This document shows positions 57,852-64,000 of a stretch of DNA of 64,000 nucleotides, one piece after another (within the stretch, counting starts at the first letter, position 1; each line of letters begins with the position of its first letter). The notes beneath the pieces are model-generated. The model saw nothing but the letters and a program-made list of their open reading frames with translations. It was not told where the DNA came from and did not search any database. The stretch covers positions 186,001 to 250,000 of the forward strand of contig CAXXKO010000030.1 in assembly GCA_963666705.2 (NCBI GenBank). Direction: 5' to 3'. This DNA comes from G963666705 sp963666705 (lineage in GTDB: Bacteria; Pseudomonadota; Alphaproteobacteria; CADEGL01). The translations under genes were made by a program, and so were the position numbers.

Positions 57852-58709
57852 TTAGATATTAGAAAACCACTCGGGGTCAACGGTGATTTTCCGCACCATC
57901 TCGGTGTGAATTCCGAGGGCTAGTTCCTGTAGCAAATCGCAGAGTTCGCCGCCGTCGATCAGGTCGATCGCCACTGCCGCGTCTCGAACAGCCTCATCTT
58001 GGGCGTCTTTTGAAAAGGTGCCCGTGGTGATGAACAGTCCCTTATCGCTCTTGGCACTCATTGAACCTCGGAAGTCCCGAATCTGAGGTGAGGAGACGCT
58101 ACCCTTGTATCGCTTGGACTGGAATGCGACGTGAAACGACAGGAGTTTGATGCGTAACACGCCTACACCGTCGATCCCTCCATCCCCAACTCGGCCCGTG
58201 ACCTTGACCTTGGTGAAACCGTATTCCCTTAGGATTCTCTGACACAGCCGCTCGAACGCGCTGGGTTCCATGTTAGTAAGCACTTTTAGCAGTGCGTCCT
58301 TCCGGTTATCGGCACTGTTCCCCTCAATATCCTCTTGGCTATCGGCCTCCTTAATCTTGCGTTCCTCTGCCGCTTGCTTTCGAACCTTCTTGACAAAATC
58401 TGGGATGTCATCAGAAACAACATGCTCACCAGTGCTTGTAATAGTCCAGACTCCACGTTGACTGTTGTCAACAGCACTCACCTTTCGGAGGTAGGTTTTT
58501 GCCCAAGCAAGATTGTAATTGAGCTTGGTCTGGCGGTGGTCGGTGTGGAGGAAATTTTGCACTTCCTCTGAGAATCCTTCAAGTTCGATGATCTTATCAA
58601 GCAATTCTTGGTTGGACGCGGAACCACCCATCGCTTTCAAAGCCTTGAGGGCGGGAATCATCAATGCATCAAACGTCGGAACCGCAGCGGCAGCGTCTTT
58701 GATGTTCAT
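57852..58709 (-). CDS. Mrr-type restriction endonuclease (type IV)
   Basis: 285 residues. The N-terminal winged-helix Mrr_N-like domain is about 8-100 (DALMIPALKALKAMGGSASN ... YNLAWAKTYLRKV, GVWTIT). The PD-(D/E)xK nuclease domain is about 145-270: FERLCQRILREYGF, GRVGDGGIDGVGVL (Asp), FQSKRYKGSVSSPQIRDFRG with QxK. These enzymes cut DNA with foreign methylation. Base composition is visibly lower in GC than neighbours, suggesting recent acquisition; it sits between two IS elements. Confidence 0.92.
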   Translation of the reverse strand: MNIKDAAAAVPTFDALMIPALKALKAMGGSASNQELLDKIIELEGFSEEVQNFLHTDHRQTKLNYNLAWAKTYLRKVSAVDNSQRGVWTITSTGEHVVSDDIPDFVKKVRKQAAEERKIKEADSQEDIEGNSADNRKDALLKVLTNMEPSAFERLCQRILREYGFTKVKVTGRVGDGGIDGVGVLRIKLLSFHVAFQSKRYKGSVSSPQIRDFRGSMSAKSDKGLFITTGTFSKDAQDEAVRDAAVAIDLIDGGELCDLLQELALGIHTEMVRKITVDPEWFSNI

Positions 58710-58923
58710 TGACGTACGGGGGTATCCCAGTGAATTTCAACTCAGATGTAACCGTTTTCAAACCATAGCTCTGATTTCCCACCAATTCAATGAAGTGATG
58801 GTCCTTTATGCAACGTGGCGTTTTGCCAAATCCGACTCAAATTGGTTTTCACTCCGATTCGCTGTCAGCACACGAGAACGAGGTTTGTTTTGCATGTTGC
58901 ATTGGACGAATCTCCAAAACGGA

Positions 58924-59032
58924 ATCGTTGATCCCCGCGGTCAATGCAACATGCAAGACCTGACCCAGACGCTTTGTGATCGTTGATCCCCGCGGCAATG
59001 CAACATGCAAGACCTGACCCAGACGCTTTGTG
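58924..59032. repeat. Tandem duplication of a 54-55 base unit
   Basis: Two copies (58924-58978, 58979-59032), differing by one base, contain CAATGCAACATGCAAGACCT and GACCCAGACGCTTTGTG. An inverted TTGCATGTTGCATTG lies just upstream at 58891-58905, so the stretch can form a hairpin. The 215 bases before it up to the mrr start hold nothing else recognised. Confidence 0.8.
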
Positions 59033-59036
59033 AGCT

Positions 59037-60428
59037 GAGCTATGGCTGAATCTTGGTGACGGTATGGGTCAGGCGGCGGCTTGCGGTTGTTGCCTGACGG
59101 CTTCGATGCCGTCGATGAACTTTACACCGACGATCAGCTTGGGCAACTGGTTGTGTCCGTCGAGGCGGCGCCAACTGTTTTGTGCCCCCTGGGTGAGCTT
59201 GAAGACCATGGCGAGCGCCGTCTTGTTGGAGAGGCATCCCTTGGATCGCACGGTACGGTGTCGCACGGTGGCGAATGTGCTTTCGATGGGGTTGGTTGTC
59301 CGCAGGTGCTTCCAATGCTCGGCGGGAAAGTCGTAGAACGCCAGCAGCGTTTCGCGATCCTTGGCCAGGCATGCAGCCGCCTTTTCGTATTTGACGGCGT
59401 AGGTCTCGATGAAGGTGTCGAAGGCGTTGTCTGCGTCGCTCCTGGTCTCGGCCATCCAGATGTCCTGGAGAGCACGCTTTGCCTTCGATTGCTGGCTCTT
59501 GGGCAGCTTGTTCAAGACGTTCGCGGTCTTGTGCACCCAACAGCGCTGGCCGCGCGTCCGGGACCACACTTCCTCGATCGCCTTCCAGAAGCCGAGCGCG
59601 CCGTCGGCGACCGCGAGTTCAGGCCCCATCGCGAGCCCGCGCCGCTTGAGGTCGAGCAGCAGCTCGCGCCATGATTGGGTGCTCTCGCGCACGCCGTCGA
59701 TGAGGCCGACGAGTTCCTTCTTGCCCTCGGGCGTCGCGCCGATGATGACCAACAGGCATTGCGCGTCGTCCTCGAGCCGGGCCTGCACGTGGATGCCGTC
59801 GGCCCAGAAGTAGACGTAGCGCCGGGCCGACAGATCCCGCTTCAGCCAGTGTGCGTGCTCCCCCGCCCAGACTTCGGTGAGCCGCGCGATGGACGAGGCC
59901 GAGAGGCCGCCGGCGTCCGGCCCGAGTAAGGCCGCCAGCGCCTCGGTGAAGTCGCCGGTGGAGATGCCCTTGAGGTAGAGGATGGGGATCAGGACCTCGA
60001 GGCTCTTCGAGCGCCGCGCATAAGGCGGCAGCAGCGCCGAGGAGAAGCGGATGCGATCGGCGCCCAGCCCCGTGCGGTCGCGGACCCGTGGCCCGCGAAC
60101 CGCGACCGGGCCGATGCCGGTCATGATCTCGCGTTCCGGCAGATGACCGTGGCGCACCAGCCGTTGGCGGCCTTCATCGGTGCGCTCCTCGGCGTGGCTC
60201 CCGAGGAACGCGGCCACCTCGGCCTCGACCGCTTGGGCCAAAAGGGAAGGGGCGCCGTTGCGCAGCACCTCGGTCAACGGATCGGAAAACGTCGATGGCT
60301 GGGAAAGCTTCAAAACGTTATTGTCGGTCACGGCGTATCACTCCTTTGCTGGAGAAGTGGAGGCTCAATCACCCCCACGATACGCCACCTTAACCCTTCA
60401 CGCCGTCACCAACTTCTGGCCATAGCTC
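59037..60428 (-). mobile_element. IS256-family insertion sequence, intact
   Basis: 1392 bases with 26-base terminal inverted repeats beginning GAGCTATGGC and ending TTGGTGACGG (21 of 26 positions match). The target duplication is not obvious. Confidence 0.85.
59069..60331 (-). CDS. IS256 transposase
   Basis: 420 residues, GTG start at 60331 after AAGGAG. Mutator-type: HGHLPEREIMTGIGPVAVRG, PILYLKGISTGDFTEALAAL, VYFWADGIHVQARLEDDAQC (Asp), ELAVADGALGFWKAIEEV (Asp), GQRCWVHKTANVLNKLPKS and RTTNPIESTFATVRHRT (Glu). Complete and unrelated in detail to the deleted IS256 at 34.3-35.2 kb. Confidence 0.95.
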   Translation of the reverse strand: MTDNNVLKLSQPSTFSDPLTEVLRNGAPSLLAQAVEAEVAAFLGSHAEERTDEGRQRLVRHGHLPEREIMTGIGPVAVRGPRVRDRTGLGADRIRFSSALLPPYARRSKSLEVLIPILYLKGISTGDFTEALAALLGPDAGGLSASSIARLTEVWAGEHAHWLKRDLSARRYVYFWADGIHVQARLEDDAQCLLVIIGATPEGKKELVGLIDGVRESTQSWRELLLDLKRRGLAMGPELAVADGALGFWKAIEEVWSRTRGQRCWVHKTANVLNKLPKSQQSKAKRALQDIWMAETRSDADNAFDTFIETYAVKYEKAAACLAKDRETLLAFYDFPAEHWKHLRTTNPIESTFATVRHRTVRSKGCLSNKTALAMVFKLTQGAQNSWRRLDGHNQLPKLIVGVKFIDGIEAVRQQPQAAA

Positions 60429-60567
60429 GGCGGCGCTTTGACCCCGACGCTTCGGTGGCCAATCCAGCTTGGGTGGCCAAGCTTCGCCTCGATGCCCGGT
60501 CGTGGCACCGTCTTCGGTGCTTGGGGGATCATCCGGGAAGCCCCGACCTGAACCGGGGAGAGGTCCG

Positions 60568-61329
60568 ATGAACGACAGTGCCGCGACCAGCGCCGCGTTC
60601 GTCGTGCGGCAGGGCAACAACATGCCCGTGCATGCGCCGCTGATCCCGGATCCCTTCGTGCCCTACCATTGCCCGGGCAACGCCAACCTGTTCGTGATCT
60701 GCCGCACCGATCCGGCGCGCCTGGCCAAGTACTTGGCGCCGACGCCATTCGAGGCCATCGACGATCGCTACGTGATCTACGTCTCCGACTTCTCGAACTG
60801 CGACAAGGCCGTCTACATGGACACCGGCATCATCGTCCTGGTGCGCTTCGGCGAGCGTACCGGCGGCTACTACCTGTTCGTGTACGAGGACAACGAAGTC
60901 GCCATCTCCGCCGGCCGCGACCTGTGGGGTTACGCCAAGAAGTACGCCGAGCCCACCATGACGGTCGAGGGCGGGCGGGTGAGCAGCCGGACCGTGCGCC
61001 ACGGCGAGGCCATTATCGAGCTCGACTGCGACCTTTCGAAGCCGGTCGCGGACCTGCCCAGGCTGGTGACCACGCCCCACCTCAACATCCACGTCCAGCC
61101 CGGGCCCGACGGCCGGGTGCTGAACAAGCGGGTCATCGAACGCGACACCTCGCCGGACTTCGAGCTCACCTCGGAGCAGATGGGCGAGGGCCGGGTCACC
61201 CTGCGCGGCATCGCCACGGACCCGCTGCACGAGATCCAGCCCCGCGAGGTGCTGGGCGCGCGCTACGTCATCGGCGATTTCCACGCCACCGAGAAGAACG
61301 GCTGGGGCCGCACCATCGCGGAGCTGTGA
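60568..61329 (+). CDS. Acetoacetate decarboxylase-family protein
   Basis: 253 residues; ATG at 60568 after GGGGAGAGG. The ADC beta-barrel is shown by PFVPYHCPGNANLFVICRTD, DDRYVIYVSDFSNCDKAVYM, GGYYLFVYEDNEVAISAGRD and LWGYAKKYAEPTM, where the KK pair includes the Schiff-base Lys position. Many ADC-like proteins act on other beta-keto or aldol substrates, so the reaction is open. Base composition is normal for the chromosome. It lies directly beyond the IS256 right end. Confidence 0.88.
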   Translation: MNDSAATSAAFVVRQGNNMPVHAPLIPDPFVPYHCPGNANLFVICRTDPARLAKYLAPTPFEAIDDRYVIYVSDFSNCDKAVYMDTGIIVLVRFGERTGGYYLFVYEDNEVAISAGRDLWGYAKKYAEPTMTVEGGRVSSRTVRHGEAIIELDCDLSKPVADLPRLVTTPHLNIHVQPGPDGRVLNKRVIERDTSPDFELTSEQMGEGRVTLRGIATDPLHEIQPREVLGARYVIGDFHATEKNGWGRTIAEL

Positions 61330-61496
61330 CGGGCGGCCCGCGGGGCGTTCGCCGGCGGGTGGACGGCGTCGCGGCCGGGACGGTCGGGCCGACCCTGGAG
61401 GCGACCCACACCCTGGCCGCCGAGGCCCGCCGCGCCCACGGCATTTCGGCGGGCCACGCCCGCGCCATCGCGGACATGGGCACCGCGGGCGCGTAA
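61326..61496 (+). CDS. Possible 56-residue hypothetical protein
   Basis: A GTG overlapping the decarboxylase stop (GTGA) opens a frame that reads TLEATHTLAAEARRAHGISA and GHARAIADMGTAGA to a TAA. Overlap suggests coupling, but no family is recognised and it may be the residue of a longer gene cut by the IS110 element that follows. Confidence 0.3.
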   Translation: MTGGPRGVRRRVDGVAAGTVGPTLEATHTLAAEARRAHGISAGHARAIADMGTAGA

Positions 61497-61497
61497 T

Positions 61498-63052
61498 ACC
61501 AACGGCTCATAAGGATGACCCGTTGTATGATCCCTCAAGCGCCGGGCGGCCACGTCCGCGGCCTTGGCTTCTTATATCGCTCAAGCGCCGCTAAGGCTGG
61601 CCTCGCATAAGCTCGGGCGCGCGGTCGCGCTTGCCAGTGGTCGATGAGTCGAGCTCATCGTCCGCTGGTTGTCTAATTCCGGTTCGTTGGTCAAGCCCTT
61701 CCGGACCCTTGTCTCCGCCGGGAACACGGTTGTCTGCGAAGTCTTCCCCGACGGGTCCGCCGGGTCGCTTCATGATAGTGCCCTTTGGCTTCGGCCTCCC
61801 AAGGTATTAGACGCAATCGCGAACGGCTGTCCGCTTAGCAACCAGGCGAACGGGATCGCCTCGGCCACCGTCCCGGCGGGGACGGGTCTTCCGCTTCTCG
61901 CGGAACTCTCTCTTCTCCTTATCCAGCTATGCCGTGGCGCTCGCCTCCTTTTCCGGCCAGCGGAAGGCTTCGCCGGTGATCAGCATCCGGTGCAGGATCA
62001 CCGCCAGCCGGCGCGCCAGCGCCACGCAGGCCTTCTTGTGGCTGGTCCGCCTCTTGATCCGGCGCGCCCAGTCCTTCAGCGGGTGGGCCCGGCGCACCAC
62101 CGTCAGCAGGCTGTTGGCGGCCTCGTAGAGCAGCGCCCGCAGCATGGCGTCGCCGTGTTTCGAGATGCGCCCCGAATAGTCCATCCCACCCGACTGCCAG
62201 CGCCGCGACGTGAGCCCCACATAGGCCTCCACCGTGCGCGATTTGGCGAACCGCTCCGCTTCGCCAATGGTCGCCACATAGGCCAGCGCCGTCACCGGCC
62301 CCACCCCCGGCGTGCTCATCAGCAAACGGCAGGCCGGAAAGCCTTTCGCCCGCGCCACGACCGCCTCGTCCAGCCGCCCGATCTCGCGGCCCAGCGCCGC
62401 CGCCGCGGACAGAAGCGGCTCGATCATCACCTTCAGCTCGGGACGCCCCTCCAACGCCTCGCGGACGCGTCCGGCCAGCTTGCCCGAGCCCTTGGGAAAG
62501 CGAAGGCCCAACGACCCCAACAGGCCACGGATCGCGTTCTCCGTATCGCGCCGCTGGCGCACCAGATGACAGCGCGCCTTGAGAAGTGCCCGCGCCTCCT
62601 GCGCCGCCTCGCTCTTCACCGCCACAGGGCGGCAAAACCCCGTGCGCGCGATCTCCGCCAAGAGCTCGGCGTCGTTCGCATCCGTCTTGTTGTGCTGAAG
62701 GCGCATCACCGCGTTCGCATGGCGCGCGTCGATCACATCGACCGAGACCCCCAGCCGGCCCAGATCCCGCGCCAGCCAGCCACTCAGCGTACCCGTCTCC
62801 AGAACGATACGGCCAGGGCACAGACAATGCTCCCGCAAAGCTGCGAACAGCGCCCTCGGATCGGTCGAAACCTTGCCCCGCGCCAATATCTTTCCCGCCG
62901 CGTCCTTCACGCAAAACGCCGTCTCTTCCTTCGACACATCAAACCCAACATACTCCGTCATGGTCACTCTCCTTGGTTTGCCTATTAGGGCGCGTCCTCG
63001 CGACCCCGAATCATAGGCCCGGGAGAGTGACCACCGGAATTACGCTATGTAT
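61498..63052 (-). mobile_element. IS110-family element, copy B, uninterrupted
   Basis: Contains the transposase gene, an 85-base 5' arm with a GGTCACTCTCC...GGGAGAGTGACC hairpin, and a long 3' non-coding arm from about 61666 to 61926. That arm matches copy A except for the IS630 inserted there. The outer left segment (61498-61665) is the reverse complement of 45650-45785. The non-coding 3' arm is where a bridge RNA would be encoded. Confidence 0.75.
61927..62967 (-). CDS. IS110-family transposase, copy B
   Basis: 346 residues, nearly identical to copy A, with the same DEDD residues (FDVSKEETAFC, TDANDAELLAEIA) and STPGVGPVTALAYVATIGEA. Differences from copy A cluster around residue 85 (DLGRLGVSVDVIDA instead of ELDGLGIGVDVIDA) and 115-120. 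Intact. Confidence 0.93.
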   Translation of the reverse strand: MTMTEYVGFDVSKEETAFCVKDAAGKILARGKVSTDPRALFAALREHCLCPGRIVLETGTLSGWLARDLGRLGVSVDVIDARHANAVMRLQHNKTDANDAELLAEIARTGFCRPVAVKSEAAQEARALLKARCHLVRQRRDTENAIRGLLGSLGLRFPKGSGKLAGRVREALEGRPELKVMIEPLLSAAAALGREIGRLDEAVVARAKGFPACRLLMSTPGVGPVTALAYVATIGEAERFAKSRTVEAYVGLTSRRWQSGGMDYSGRISKHGDAMLRALLYEAANSLLTVVRRAHPLKDWARRIKRRTSHKKACVALARRLAVILHRMLITGEAFRWPEKEASATA

Positions 63053-63101
63053 AAGAGATCGTTGGCAAGCCCCCATCCACCACGGTAGGCGAAAGACCGA
63101 C

Positions 63102-63875
63102 ATGGATAAATTCAAGCTGGACGGCTTGACCGCATTGGTAACCGGTGCCGCGGGAGGACTGGGCCGCGCACAGGTCGAGGCGCTCTTGGCCGCCGGGGCA
63201 ACTGTCGTTGCGACAGATCGCGGCATGGACCTGCTCGAAGAAGCCATGCCGGATCAGTTGAAAGAGCACTCGAATATAGCATTGCAATCTCTCGACGTTA
63301 CAAGCGTCGACAGCATCAACGCCGCCGTCGACAGATGTCGTGAGGATTTCAGCGGTGTCGACATCCTTGTAAACAACGCCGGCATCTCAGTACCCGGCGT
63401 CGCCCTCGACTATACCATGGAAGATTTCGATCGCACCGTCGACGTCAATTATCGCGGCGTGTACAGGATGTGCCAGATTGTTGGAAATTCCATGAAACAA
63501 CGACAGGCTGGAGGAAGCATCGTCAATCTGGCATCCGTTGGTGGGCAGGTCGTCGATGGTTCGAGATCTTCGGCTTATGACGGAACGAAAGCAGCGGTGA
63601 TCCAGATTACGAAGAACTTTGCTTATGAGCTTGCCGATTACGGGATTCGCGTCAACGCAATTGCACCGGGATACATTGAAACGGAGATGAGCAGGATTTT
63701 TTTGCAGGACGCCGAGTATGTGAAAGACCTGACCGAGAAGAAAATACCAATGAGGAGAATTGGGCAGCCGTCCGAGGTGGCATCTGTCGTGGTGTTTCTA
63801 GCATCCCCGGCAGCTTCTTATGTAAACGGGCACACTCTGAATGTAGACGGTGGCTGGGTGATACATATTTTATAA
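63102..63875 (+). CDS. SDR-family oxidoreductase
   Basis: 257 residues. Cofactor loop TGAAGGLGRAQ, ATDRG after beta-2 (Asp, NAD-type), VNNAGIS, NLASVGG with the catalytic Ser, and AYDGTKAAVIQITKNFAYEL with YxxxK. The end is PSEVASVVVFLASPAASYVN, GHTLNVDGGW. Codon use is less GC-rich at third positions than the window average. It begins 50 bases beyond IS110 copy B, so its native promoter may have been replaced. Confidence 0.92.
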   Translation: MDKFKLDGLTALVTGAAGGLGRAQVEALLAAGATVVATDRGMDLLEEAMPDQLKEHSNIALQSLDVTSVDSINAAVDRCREDFSGVDILVNNAGISVPGVALDYTMEDFDRTVDVNYRGVYRMCQIVGNSMKQRQAGGSIVNLASVGGQVVDGSRSSAYDGTKAAVIQITKNFAYELADYGIRVNAIAPGYIETEMSRIFLQDAEYVKDLTEKKIPMRRIGQPSEVASVVVFLASPAASYVNGHTLNVDGGWVIHIL

Positions 63876-64000
63876 GGCCACCCACATCACCGAAGCTCCA
63901 GTCTATTCAATTAGTCTCGATTTGATCCGACACCGCCCCCTTCCCAACATGTTGAGATGGGGCCGGCGCATCTCTTTATGGAGATGATGGTTGCCCGTTC
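63876..64000. other. Window end, no feature seen
   Basis: 125 bases after the last gene with no recognised element. Confidence 0.4.

Overview
The window is high-GC DNA from what looks like an alphaproteobacterium, possibly Rhodospirillales-like. The gene set fits this: ClpA, UvrA, a DUF1127 mini-protein, RidA, a DUF482/FemAB-like acyltransferase, cytochrome P460, MttB-type methyltransferase and many SDR, amidohydrolase and 2-oxoglutarate oxygenase genes. This is inference from gene content and base composition; no rRNA is present to confirm it. No tRNA, rRNA or CRISPR array was recognised.

Layout. 1-2.6 kb: the end of clpA and IS630 debris. 2.6-9.1 kb: the most unusual locus, all on the minus strand. 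Modular GH24-type muramidase genes without signal peptides (one full, one 3'-truncated, one fragment) alternate with three paralogous exported four-cysteine proteins that match no family I know. 9.2-18 kb: acyltransferase, P460, GFA-like protein, two LysR regulators, RidA, a BASS-type transporter and an MttB homologue, with a three-copy tandem of a dispersed palindromic repeat. 18-34 kb: uvrA, a frameshifted patatin, then catabolic and accessory genes (SDR, amidohydrolase, LLM flavoenzyme, tandem ASCH proteins, IlvD/Edd dehydratase, TauD, SGNH hydrolase, PhyH, PaaK-like ligase).

34-63 kb is a transposon-dense accessory region with IS256, IS1111/IS110, IS630, IS3, IS1595 and IS4 elements. Between them lie a thrombospondin-type-3 calcium-binding protein, a DoeA/creatinase-like M24 protein, two near-paralogous fumarate-reductase-type flavoproteins (one with an iron-sulfur partner), an Mrr-type restriction enzyme, an acetoacetate-decarboxylase-like protein and a final SDR. 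Two adjacent genes of one operon (48.3-53.0 kb) are each split by a different IS; removing each IS with one copy of its target duplication restores both frames exactly (247 and 479 codons).

How the genes work together: at 2.6-9.1 kb the cytoplasm-made muramidases and the exported partner proteins are best explained as lytic enzyme plus periplasmic partner (immunity/inhibitor or co-factor), amplified by tandem duplication. Elsewhere most genes are single accessory catabolic units with short local operons. Several genes carry single-base frameshifts at short homopolymers, which may be decay or sequence error.
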